A model generated the notes under the pieces. It made no database searches. It saw nothing but the letters and a program-made list of their open reading frames with translations, and was not told the origin of the DNA. Made by a program: the position numbers and the translations under genes. A stretch of 7,712 nt of DNA from UBA5499 sp002426275 (lineage in GTDB: Bacteria; Bacillota; DTU084), in assembly GCA_937888735.1 (NCBI GenBank), contig CALASN010000192.1:1-7712 (forward strand), in the 5' to 3' direction. Below, piece by piece: positions 1 through 6,035 of this stretch (its first letter is position 1; every line of letters begins with the position of its first letter).

Positions 1-268
1 TAAACAAAAAGAGAACCTGCCGACGGTAGGCGCCCAAAAGCCAAGAAATCGCCCCGCTGAACGCCACCGCAGAGAGCCCCGCCCCCAGAGCAATGGGCGC
101 TAAGCGCCTGATATTTTTCCCCGGCGAACGAAAAAACCCGCTTGCCGCCTTTAAGATCGGCTCATATAAGCCTAGGGCCATGGCGATTACCCCTCCGCTG
201 ACTCCCGGGATAATAGCCCCCAGCCCAATCAGGCAGCCGGCGGAAAACTTCTTTAACCAATGTTGCAA
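1..268 (-). CDS. DUF368 / PopT-type polyprenyl-phosphate transporter, N-terminal part (runs off left edge)
   Basis: Only the first 89 codons are present. The translation carries the family hallmark near residues 15-35 (IGLGAIIPGVSGGVIAMALG, followed by LYE), then a polar linker and a second hydrophobic stretch (LAPIALGAGLSAVAFSGAIS). DUF368 proteins are multi-pass membrane proteins, and some members have been shown to recycle undecaprenyl phosphate across the cytoplasmic membrane for envelope glycan synthesis. That function is known for the family and inferred here. The start is TTG at 268: a GAGGAG Shine-Dalgarno lies at 276-281 with a 7-base spacer, and it places the glycine-rich motif at the expected distance from the N-terminus. 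The next in-frame ATG falls inside the conserved motif and would destroy it. The gene follows the regulator gene after only 4 bases and its ribosome site overlaps that gene's last codons, so the two are probably co-transcribed and translationally coupled. Family assignment is firm; the exact substrate is not shown by the sequence. Confidence 0.85.
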   Translation of the reverse strand, partial: MQHWLKKFSAGCLIGLGAIIPGVSGGVIAMALGLYEPILKAASGFFRSPGKNIRRLAPIALGAGLSAVAFSGAISWLLGAYRRQVLFLF

Positions 269-272
269 AACG

Positions 273-1343
273 CTACTCCTCAACGCTGTCGGCAATGCAG
301 GAAGATCTGACCACGAGTCTTGTCGGCAGAGTAAGCTGCACGTATTCCTGATCGCCTGCAAGTTTGCCCGCAATTATGTTCACAGCCTGTACGCCCATCT
401 CTTCGGTAGGTTGTTCAACAGTAGTCAACGGCGGATTCACCAAAGAGGCGATGGGCGAATTATCGAAACCGATCAAAGCCAGCTGCTGCGGAACTTCTAT
501 TCCCCGCTTGAAAGCCATATTCATCAGCCGCACCGCGATGAGATCCGTAGTGAAGATCGCATCAGGTTTAGCTGCCAAAACCTTTTCCAGCTCACCGTCG
601 GTGAGTTCGGGCCTGGCGGATACGAAGCATAAGCTTGGGGCGGGGGTAAGGCCGGCTATAGTGTGAGCTAACACATAACCTTTCATTCTTTGGCTGACCG
701 TACTGGCCCCTTTATCGCAAGAGACAAAGGCGATTTTCCTGTAGCCTTGCCGCAAGAGATAATTCATGGCCTCATAAGATCCTTGGAAATTATCCGTGGC
801 CACATAATCTACGGGAATATCCACAGGATAGCGATCCACAAACACGAAAGGGACCGCTCTCTCCTTGAGCATCATCACGATCTCATCCGTCTTATCCAAT
901 TCCGAGCAATAGTAAATGAGACCGCAAACCCCTTCTGTGAGCAATTGGATCAAAAGCTGCCCTTCGTCTTCCGCTTGCTGCGAGTTAATGAAAACCACGC
1001 GCATTCCCAGCTGCGAAGCTCGCCTTTCTATGCCTTTGAGAATTTCTCCCGTATGAGCTGAAGGTTGGTAAGGCAGCACAACCCCCAGCAGCTGCTGCTC
1101 CCGGGCGACTCTAGACGCCTTCGCCTCTCTGACAAATGTTCCGCGACCGGAAATCCTCTCCAGCAACCCTTCCTGAACCAATTGCAGGATCGCCTGCCTT
1201 ACCGTGAAACGACTGACGCTGTAGTATTGGCTTAATTCTATTTCCGTGGGAATGCACTGGCCGCATTTCCACTTGCCCGCCTGAATCTCCTCTCGCAGCT
1301 GCTCTCTGATCTTCAGGTACAGGGGCTTGCGTTTTTGTTTCAT
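273..1343 (-). CDS. GntR/LacI-family (AraR-like) sugar-responsive transcriptional regulator
   Basis: This 356-residue protein has a GntR-type winged helix-turn-helix at about residues 7-71 (KPLYLKIREQL, then PTEIELSQYYSVSRFTVRQA, then the wing ISGRGTFV). A short linker leads into a LacI/periplasmic-binding-like effector domain at about 85-350, which ends with the typical LacI-class stretch LALIGFDNSPIASLVNPPLT. The same architecture and nearly the same length are found in AraR of Bacillus subtilis, a repressor released by a sugar. The protein is therefore probably a cytoplasmic, dimeric sugar-responsive repressor; the effector is unknown. The ATG at 1343 is preferred because AGG lies 8 bases upstream and the protein then begins just before the DNA-binding domain. 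A GTG at 1361 would add six residues and has no comparable site. It lies between a glycosidase gene and a PopT-type gene, all in one direction, so these are its likely targets along with itself. Confidence 0.88.
   Translation of the reverse strand: MKQKRKPLYLKIREQLREEIQAGKWKCGQCIPTEIELSQYYSVSRFTVRQAILQLVQEGLLERISGRGTFVREAKASRVAREQQLLGVVLPYQPSAHTGEILKGIERRASQLGMRVVFINSQQAEDEGQLLIQLLTEGVCGLIYYCSELDKTDEIVMMLKERAVPFVFVDRYPVDIPVDYVATDNFQGSYEAMNYLLRQGYRKIAFVSCDKGASTVSQRMKGYVLAHTIAGLTPAPSLCFVSARPELTDGELEKVLAAKPDAIFTTDLIAVRLMNMAFKRGIEVPQQLALIGFDNSPIASLVNPPLTTVEQPTEEMGVQAVNIIAGKLAGDQEYVQLTLPTRLVVRSSCIADSVEE
276..281 (-). promoter_or_regulatory. Ribosome binding site deciding the TTG start of the PopT-type gene
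   Basis: GAGGAG is formed by the last two sense codons of the upstream regulator gene and sits 7 bases before the TTG at 268. It is the main argument for that start and for coupling of the two genes. Confidence 0.7.
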
Positions 1344-1390
1344 CGCCAAGACCTGCCTCACTCTTACAAATTAACAGAATGTTTACCATT

Positions 1391-1419
1391 ATTGTACCTG
1401 ATCCTCGGACAAAAATCAA
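1391..1419 (-). promoter_or_regulatory. Putative sigma-A-type promoter of the regulator gene
   Basis: On the minus strand TTGATT (1414-1419) and TACAAT (1391-1396) are separated by exactly 17 bases. This matches the vegetative -35/-10 consensus at 4 of 6 and 5 of 6 positions. Transcription would start near 1384, about 40 bases before the ATG. The -10 overlaps a GTACAAT element resembling a half-site of AraR-type operators (consensus halves TTGTAC / GTACAA), which would suit autorepression. That last point is speculation from one half-site. Confidence 0.45.
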
Positions 1420-1420
1420 G

Positions 1421-3268
1421 CTACCACAGCGCTCGGATCTGCCAAATCCCTGTTCCTGCCAATTCCACTTGCAGATACCTGCTCTCACCAGCCTGAACGG
1501 TCGCAAAAGCCGTTTTCTCTCCGTTTACGTACAGCGTCACCTGCGCGTCTTCAGGCGCCAAAAGCTGCAGCTGGACGCGCCGCTGAACGCCTGTGAGCTG
1601 CATCCGGATTTCTCGCTCCTCTTGCTGCCATGTGTACGCCAGATATCTGTCTGAAGAGGGCAGATGAAACACAACTCGCGCCCGCTGGCAACCTGCAGCC
1701 TGCCAGCGGGGAGCGATTTTCACCGCAGCTAAAGCCGGCTCCAGCATGCGGATTCCGGCCAGGCCCTGCCAGAAGGCCTGCAGCCAATGGCCCATGGCCC
1801 AGCCGTCGTGGCCCGTGGTATTGGCGGTGCGAAACCCGGGCTCACCATTGGGCCAATACCAGGTGTATAGTTCCCCTCCCGCCCGCTGAAAAAACTCAGC
1901 ATAATCCAACAACAACCGCGCGCCATATCTCTCTTCTCCGTTTTCCAGCGCCGCCTGGGCAAGGCAGCCGCCCGCCCAGGGCATCAGGCCGCCATTGCAG
2001 TAACCGCCGGTTTGCATATGAGCGCCAGTCTGCAAAAAGGCCCCCATTTCCTGAGGATAACCAGGCTCCAAGCTCCACCAGGGATAGCGCGCTTGAGTCT
2101 GGGCCTGCCGCTTGCGATAGCAAGCGATGATCTTCCGGCTCATCTCGCCGTCCGCCAAGCCCCGCGTCATGGCCCAGGTATTGCCCATGGCAAGCTGCGA
2201 ACTTTCGGGAAACTCTCCGTGCGAAAAAGGCGCGAGATGCAGATGATGCTGGAACTTTTCCCCGTCCCACAAATAAGACAGCGCTCGCTCCCGGAAGCCG
2301 GCGGCTTCCTTTCGATATTCCTCCGCCCGAGCAGAGTCCCCTAAATGCTCGTACATCTGGCTCAGACACAGCAGCGCCGCATAGACGCCCGATTGATCGC
2401 AGGTGGCGGCCACAGCCGGCGTCTGCGCGGTGAAAGTATCTCCCTGGTAAATGGAAAAATCCCAAGTGTCGCACGTGTGCGCCCGCCGCACCATGCCGAC
2501 TTCCTTATCCCAGCGCAGAGGATCCGCTGTTAGCTTGTGAAAGCCCCGCTCAACCCTCGGCAGATTGCGCTTCAGCCACGCTTCGTCGCCAGTGACCATC
2601 CAGGTGGTCCAGGCGGCAAGCACAGCGATGTATTCCACATCAGATTCTGAGATCATGCGCCAAGTGCTCCCGTCCGCCCGTACCCCGTCCGGGAAGGAGC
2701 CGTCGGGATACTGCCGCAGAAACAGCGATTCATAGCCGCTTTTCACGTCCGCTTCAAAAAGCAGGAAGCCGCCCTCATTATAGAACATATCCCGCAGCCA
2801 ATAGGCTAAAGTTTGCATGGAATCCGCTGTGGTGTATCCCACCACTTCCCCTTCAGGCAAACGATAGCGGCGCCTGTTTAGGAGCATAGCCTCCCTGGTC
2901 AGGGGATAGAGTGCATCCAAGGCGCTGTCGCCCGTTGCGAATTCCGTCTCTGCCTTGAGATAAAAATTCACCAGCCGGGAATGCGTCTGCGCCTCATCGA
3001 AAAACAGCCGCACATAATGCATGCCCGGAAAACCGCCGGCTTGAAAACTGCACCTGCCTTTTCCGGCAACAAGTCTTCCTTCCGCCTTGCCGTAGAGATT
3101 GCCCAGGCCGTCGAACCACTCCAAGCGAAACGTCTCCGCGCCGGAAGCGGGTTCTCCAACCGTGAGCTCAACCTCTTCCAAAGGCTTGTATTGCTTTTTC
3201 TCAACTGCGAGCGTTCCCCAGGCTTTTTCCGTGGCCGCCTCCGGCGGCATGAAATCAACGTCGTTCAA
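1421..3268 (-). CDS. Cytoplasmic six-hairpin ((alpha/alpha)6-barrel) glycoside hydrolase, family unassigned
   Basis: This 615-residue protein has no signal peptide or membrane segment. Residues about 18-108 look like a beta-rich N-terminal domain. Residues about 115-510 have the aromatic, helix-repeat character of six-hairpin glycosidases, with motifs YWLRDMFY (156-163), DTWDFSIYQGDTF (267-279), GGYCNGGLMPWAGG (421-434), ELYTWYWPNGEPG (466-478) and GHDGWAMGHW (486-495). Residues about 515-615 form a C-terminal beta domain. The NGG-x-x-PW and W-x-RD patterns recall GH37/63/78/116-like enzymes and amylo-alpha-1,6-glucosidases, but I cannot fix the family or the catalytic pair; D160, D267/D270 and E466 are candidates. 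It probably hydrolyses an imported oligosaccharide or glycoside in the cytoplasm. The start is TTG: GGGAGGG lies 6 bases upstream (3275-3281), an in-frame TAG stands at 3281-3283, and the next ATG (codon 7) has no ribosome site. It is upstream of, and co-oriented with, the sugar-type regulator that probably controls it. Confidence 0.8.
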   Translation of the reverse strand: MNDVDFMPPEAATEKAWGTLAVEKKQYKPLEEVELTVGEPASGAETFRLEWFDGLGNLYGKAEGRLVAGKGRCSFQAGGFPGMHYVRLFFDEAQTHSRLVNFYLKAETEFATGDSALDALYPLTREAMLLNRRRYRLPEGEVVGYTTADSMQTLAYWLRDMFYNEGGFLLFEADVKSGYESLFLRQYPDGSFPDGVRADGSTWRMISESDVEYIAVLAAWTTWMVTGDEAWLKRNLPRVERGFHKLTADPLRWDKEVGMVRRAHTCDTWDFSIYQGDTFTAQTPAVAATCDQSGVYAALLCLSQMYEHLGDSARAEEYRKEAAGFRERALSYLWDGEKFQHHLHLAPFSHGEFPESSQLAMGNTWAMTRGLADGEMSRKIIACYRKRQAQTQARYPWWSLEPGYPQEMGAFLQTGAHMQTGGYCNGGLMPWAGGCLAQAALENGEERYGARLLLDYAEFFQRAGGELYTWYWPNGEPGFRTANTTGHDGWAMGHWLQAFWQGLAGIRMLEPALAAVKIAPRWQAAGCQRARVVFHLPSSDRYLAYTWQQEEREIRMQLTGVQRRVQLQLLAPEDAQVTLYVNGEKTAFATVQAGESRYLQVELAGTGIWQIRALW

Positions 3269-3274
3269 GTTTTT

Positions 3275-3281
3275 CCCTCCC
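3275..3281 (-). promoter_or_regulatory. Strong ribosome binding site deciding the TTG start of the glycosidase gene
   Basis: GGGAGGG is followed by the 6-base spacer AAAAAC and then TTG. Because an in-frame stop lies immediately upstream, the TTG is the only well-placed start. Confidence 0.7.
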
Positions 3282-3352
3282 TAGAGTGCTGATCTTTGAG
3301 CTTGTCACTAATGTCTGAACTGCCAAAACTCCACGTGAAGACAAGGTTCTCC

Positions 3353-3381
3353 TTCATTTACGCGCGGATCTTTGCTATACT
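3353..3381 (+). promoter_or_regulatory. Putative extended -10 promoter of the DUF1848 gene
   Basis: TATACT at 3376-3381 is preceded by TG at 3373-3374, giving an extended -10. A weak -35 (TTCATT, 3353-3358) lies 17 bases upstream. Transcription would start near 3388, just ahead of the AAAGGA ribosome site at 3389-3394. It lies in the divergent gap with the glycosidase gene, for which I could not find a convincing promoter. Confidence 0.45.
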
Positions 3382-3403
3382 ATCTCTGAAAGGACTGAAG
3401 ACC

Positions 3404-4204
3404 ATGATCATTAGCGCCAGCAGAAGAACGGATCTTCCAGCTTTTTATACTCCTTGGCTGCTGGAGAGGATAAGGGCCGGATTTTGCCAGTGGCAAAATC
3501 CGTACAATCCCAAGCAGCGCAAAGTGATCTCACTCAAGAGCGAAGATGTCACGGCCTTTGTCTTCTGGAGCAAGAATCCGGAGCCGCTTCTGCCGCATCT
3601 GCCTTTTTTGGACAGCTGCGGCTATGTCTATTATTTTCAGTTCACGCTCAACAACTATCCGCTGCTGGAACCGGGCCTGCCCCAGCTTCCCAGCCGCCTC
3701 GATACCTTCCGCCGGCTCTCTGAGCAGGCGGGACCTGCGCGCGTGGTCTGGCGCTATGATCCCATCATCATTTCCAATGCCACGCCTTTTGCCTATCATC
3801 TGAAAACCTTCCGGCGGCTGGCCGAGGCTCTGAAAGGAGCCACAAGGCGCGTCGTGATCAGCTTCTTTGACTATTATCCTAAGCTGAAACCGCGCCTTGG
3901 GGAGCTGAAAAAAACAAACGGCTTCCTACCGCTGGATCCGTTCGCTACTCCCGAGCAAATGCAAGGATTTTGCCAAAGCCTGAAACGGATCGCCACAAGA
4001 TGCGGCATGGAGATTTTCAGCTGCTGCGAAGAGCTGGACCCTAGATTCGGCATCGAGCCCGGCGCGTGCATAGACGGCGCTTTATTGGCAGAGCTGGGAG
4101 TCAGCGTAAAGCTACCTAAGGACAAGGCGCAAAGAAAAAACTGCCTGTGCCGCTCAGCCATCGATCTGGGCGCCTACGACACCTGCCCGCATAACTGTTT
4201 ATAA
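3404..4204 (+). CDS. DUF1848 family protein, truncated by an in-frame TAA inside its C-terminal cysteine motif
   Basis: The product has 266 residues and begins MIISASRRTDLPAFYTPWLL, the typical N-terminus of DUF1848 proteins. It continues with FVFWSKNPEPLLPHL, WRYDPIII and the cysteine-containing C-terminal part NCLCRSAIDLGAYDTCPHNCL. Family members normally end with a CPHxCxYCYA motif, a C-x3-C-x2-C pattern like the iron-sulphur site of radical SAM enzymes. Their biochemical function is not known to me. Here the tyrosine codon of CxYCYA is TAA, so the third cysteine is lost, although the following codons still read CYANGS. The gene is therefore probably inactivated by one substitution, or the base is a sequencing error. 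The ATG at 3404 is preferred: AAAGGA lies 9 bases upstream and the family start matches. A TTG at 3296 would add 36 residues that do not look like the family and would begin upstream of the likely promoter. It converges on the FetA-type gene. Confidence 0.85.
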   Translation: MIISASRRTDLPAFYTPWLLERIRAGFCQWQNPYNPKQRKVISLKSEDVTAFVFWSKNPEPLLPHLPFLDSCGYVYYFQFTLNNYPLLEPGLPQLPSRLDTFRRLSEQAGPARVVWRYDPIIISNATPFAYHLKTFRRLAEALKGATRRVVISFFDYYPKLKPRLGELKKTNGFLPLDPFATPEQMQGFCQSLKRIATRCGMEIFSCCEELDPRFGIEPGACIDGALLAELGVSVKLPKDKAQRKNCLCRSAIDLGAYDTCPHNCL

Positions 4205-4291
4205 TGTTATGCCAACGGCAGCCCAGAGACCGTACGGCGCAAAGCAGCCAGGTGCGATCCTGACAGCGCTTTTTTCTGCCGGCCAATGTGA
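4205..4291 (+). pseudogene. Detached C-terminal tail of the DUF1848 gene
   Basis: Directly after the TAA at 4202-4204 the same frame continues CYANGSPETVRRKAARCDPD and a few more residues, ending at a TGA at 4289-4291. CYA completes the family's cysteine motif, and a DPxS element is typical near the family's C-terminus. There is no start codon or ribosome site of its own, so it is most likely the remnant of one longer gene of about 295 codons. The tail ends only 3 bases before the stop codon of the convergent ABC transporter gene, which leaves no room for a separate terminator. Confidence 0.7.
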
Positions 4292-4294
4292 CAA

Positions 4295-4963
4295 TCACGC
4301 CAACAATTCCCTGCCGCCCTCAGCCTCCAGCTTCCCACTCCGAAGCATCACCACGCGATCCGCGAGCTTTTGGGCCTGCTCTTTAGCATGGGTGACCATC
4401 ACCATGGTGAGTCCAAGGGCAGCGTGCAAATCGCCAAGCAAAGAGAGGATCTGCTCGCTGGCTTTCTCATCCAAAGCGCTGGTTGGTTCGTCTAAGAGCA
4501 ACACCTCCGGCTCATTGGCCAAAGTTCTGGCAATATTCACCCGTTGCTTTTGTCCCACAGACAATTGCTCAGCAGGGCGCAGCAAAAACTCTTCCTCCAG
4601 TCCCACCATCCGCAGAAGCTCTAGGCCCCGGACGTGAAAATCGCCCTTATTGCCGCGCAAAGCCGGCCCGTAGGCCAGGTTGTCTAAGACCGTGCCGGCG
4701 AACATGTAAGGAAGCTGGCAGATAAGGCCCACCTTTTGCCTCAGCTCCAAAACAGGCCACAGCTTGCTTGGTTTATCGTCCAGATAGATCACGCCCGCGG
4801 TCGGATCCAACAGGCGATTGAGCAACCGCAAAACAGTTGATTTCCCAGCGCCGGACGGTCCCCAGAGAATTGAGATTTTCCGCGACGGGAAGGTACAAAA
4901 CAAATTTTCCAGCACCCGCTTTCCGCCAAGGGTAAGGCTGACGTCGTCAAGCCTGATTTCCAT
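4295..4963 (-). CDS. fetA: ABC transporter ATP-binding protein, FetA/YbbL type
   Basis: This 222-residue single ABC ATPase is normal for the family in length. It shows the Walker A loop GPSGAGKST (35-43), Q-loop Q83, signature LSVGQKQR (134-141), Walker B VLLLDE (154-159), D-loop SALD (162-165) and switch histidine H192. The signature has Val in place of the usual first Gly of LSGGQ. It would energise the membrane partner encoded just upstream. FetAB of Escherichia coli is described as a putative iron exporter linked to oxidative-stress resistance, and plant relatives (STAR1/ALS3) affect aluminium tolerance. The substrate here is inferred only from the family. The ATG at 4963 has GGAGGT at 4972-4977 with an 8-base spacer, lying inside the end of fetB. 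The coding regions overlap by 17 bases (4947-4963), pointing to translational coupling. Confidence 0.85.
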   Translation of the reverse strand: MEIRLDDVSLTLGGKRVLENLFCTFPSRKISILWGPSGAGKSTVLRLLNRLLDPTAGVIYLDDKPSKLWPVLELRQKVGLICQLPYMFAGTVLDNLAYGPALRGNKGDFHVRGLELLRMVGLEEEFLLRPAEQLSVGQKQRVNIARTLANEPEVLLLDEPTSALDEKASEQILSLLGDLHAALGLTMVMVTHAKEQAQKLADRVVMLRSGKLEAEGGRELLA

Positions 4964-5744
4964 TTACGTTAACCTCCAACTGATGCGCCTGGGTAAAAAA
5001 CTGGCCCAGGGTCAGAGAAGAAATCCAGACGGTGGTTAGAGCTGTGGCGGCTGTGATCATATAGGCTACCATTACCTGATAGCGCACCGCCTCCTCTGGC
5101 CTGGCGCCGGCTATAATCTGCCCGGTCATCATACCAGGTAACTGCACGATCCCCACTGTCATCATGCTGGCGATTGTGGGCAGCATAGCTGCTCTGAGGG
5201 ACTGGCGCAAGTAAGGCGCAACCGCCTGCCTACTTGTGGCGCCAAGGGCCAACGCCACTTCGATTTGCCCACGATGAGACTCTATCTCCTCTGTGAGCCG
5301 ATTCACAGCCAAGGCCGCACCGTTCATGCTATTGCCGATGATCATGCCCGCCAGGGGAATCACATAACGAGGCTGATACGGAGGATGCAGCTTCAGAATC
5401 AAAAAAACGACCACACTCAAAATCGCAAGGCTCGCTCCCCCTATAGCCAGCGTTAGCTGCCAAAGCAGACTCCGCCACTTTACAGCTTGTCTCCCATAGG
5501 CGGTTCTGGCGGCAAACGCAATCATCACGCATAGCATCAAAAGCACCAGATACCATTTTTCAACATCAAAGATTCCCTGCAGGAGATAGCCCATCGCCAT
5601 CAGCTGCACAAAGGCACGAATCGTCCCCACCAGCAAATCGCCCTCTAGACCAAGCTTCTGCCAGACTGAGAGCGCTATCGTAACGGCAATCAAAATCAAG
5701 GCTACGGACAAATCTCCCAAATTCAACACAAGATAATCGTTCAA
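4947..5744 (-). CDS. fetB: UPF0014 / FetB (YbbM) ABC transporter permease
   Basis: This 265-residue membrane protein has about six to seven hydrophobic segments, with clear ones at roughly 12-28, 42-59, 64-82, 93-117 and 222-245. The conserved UPF0014 core is present: YVIPLAGMIIGNSMNGAALA (127-146), the coupling-like stretch QIEVALALGATSRQA (160-174) and VGIVQLPGMMTGQIIAG (197-213). It forms the transmembrane part of the transporter completed by the downstream ATPase. Metal (iron) export is the reported role of the Escherichia coli homologue and is only inferred here. The start is TTG at 5744: AAGGAAGGA lies at 5750-5758, 5 bases away, and an in-frame TAA stands at 5757-5759. No ATG occurs before residue 49, inside the second membrane segment. 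I found no convincing promoter in the AT-rich gap upstream, though it must lie there if this is the first gene of the unit. Confidence 0.88.
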   Translation of the reverse strand: MNDYLVLNLGDLSVALILIAVTIALSVWQKLGLEGDLLVGTIRAFVQLMAMGYLLQGIFDVEKWYLVLLMLCVMIAFAARTAYGRQAVKWRSLLWQLTLAIGGASLAILSVVVFLILKLHPPYQPRYVIPLAGMIIGNSMNGAALAVNRLTEEIESHRGQIEVALALGATSRQAVAPYLRQSLRAAMLPTIASMMTVGIVQLPGMMTGQIIAGARPEEAVRYQVMVAYMITAATALTTVWISSLTLGQFFTQAHQLEVNVNGNQA

Positions 5745-5749
5745 AATAA

Positions 5750-5758
5750 TCCTTCCTT
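5750..5758 (-). promoter_or_regulatory. Ribosome binding site deciding the TTG start of fetB
   Basis: AAGGAAGGA ends 5 bases before the TTG at 5744 and overlaps an in-frame TAA. The TTG is therefore the only plausible start for the membrane protein. Confidence 0.7.
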
Positions 5759-5833
5759 AAAACTTCAAGTTCCCCGCCGCCAGACTTATAAAACAAAAAT
5801 GGTCAAAAATATCTATTCATTGGCTCAATTATG

Positions 5834-5842
5834 TGATATGAT
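5834..5842 (+). promoter_or_regulatory. Possible extended -10 element for the CsgG-type gene
   Basis: TGA followed by TATGAT (5837-5842) fits an extended -10 (TGnTATAAT, with 5 of 6 hexamer matches). No good -35 lies 16-18 bases upstream. Transcription would start near 5849 and give a leader of about 187 bases. Confidence 0.33.
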
Positions 5843-5910
5843 TTTTAGTAGCATGTAAATCAACGCTTTGCCTCTGCGTCCTTACGATGCCGAAGGTTAA
5901 GCTTGAAATA

Positions 5911-5936
5911 GCATCCCCAGACGACAATGGAGGTGC
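5911..5936 (+). promoter_or_regulatory. Stem-loop in the leader of the CsgG-type gene, enclosing a GGAGG
   Basis: GCATCCCCA (5911-5919) pairs with TGGAGGTGC (5928-5936) around an 8-base loop. This gives nine positions with one G-U pair and one C-A mismatch. The 3' arm contains GGAGG, so the stem would hide a ribosome-site-like sequence directly before an ATG at 5937. Regulatory meaning is inferred only. Confidence 0.4.
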
Positions 5937-6035
5937 ATGACCAAAGACGGCTCACCATCAGTTTAAGTTTCTGTACCAGCATGGCGATTACCTGCCAATC
6001 AGGAAAATCTTCCTTGAAAAGAAAGGACTGAACGT

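Larger units (their letters stand above)
5745..6035. other. Divergent intergenic region and long leader between fetB and the CsgG-type gene
   Basis: These 291 bases hold no clear conserved gene. The left third (about 5785-5850) is AT-rich and must carry the divergent promoters. The right two-thirds are less AT-rich and look like a long 5' leader of the CsgG-type gene. It contains a 26-base stem-loop and three tiny overlapping ORFs: 5887-5940 (17 codons), 5937-5966 (9 codons) and 5927-6031 (34 codons, ending 4 bases before the next ATG). None is recognisable. I could not match the leader to a riboswitch class. Confidence 0.5.

Noticed and set aside
93..666. Plus-strand ORFs opposite the regulator and PopT-type genes
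   Set aside because: They are antisense shadows of well-supported minus-strand genes, lack ribosome sites, and their translations are low-complexity or basic without domain features.
1551..2474. Several open frames on both strands inside the glycosidase gene
   Set aside because: They arise from GC-rich codon use in the 615-residue glycosidase frame and show no recognisable motifs.
3296..3403. N-terminal extension of the DUF1848 gene from a TTG at 3296
   Set aside because: The added 36 residues do not resemble the family, the likely promoter and ribosome site lie downstream of it, and MIISASRRTD at 3404 is the typical family start.
3282..3403. A promoter for the glycosidase gene on the minus strand
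   Set aside because: TTGGCA, TTCACG and TTGTCT occur, but none has a reasonable -10 at 16-18 bases, so no call is made.
4205..4294. A terminator between the convergent DUF1848 and fetA genes
   Set aside because: Only 4-base stems (TGCC-AAC-GGCA) and an AGCGCT next to a T-run are present, and no hairpin is long enough. The stretch is also the readable tail of the DUF1848 gene.
5850..6035. A known riboswitch (c-di-GMP, cobalamin, Mn or fluoride type)
   Set aside because: I compared the stretch with consensus elements I remember and found no matching core. Only a single stem-loop and small ORFs are supported.
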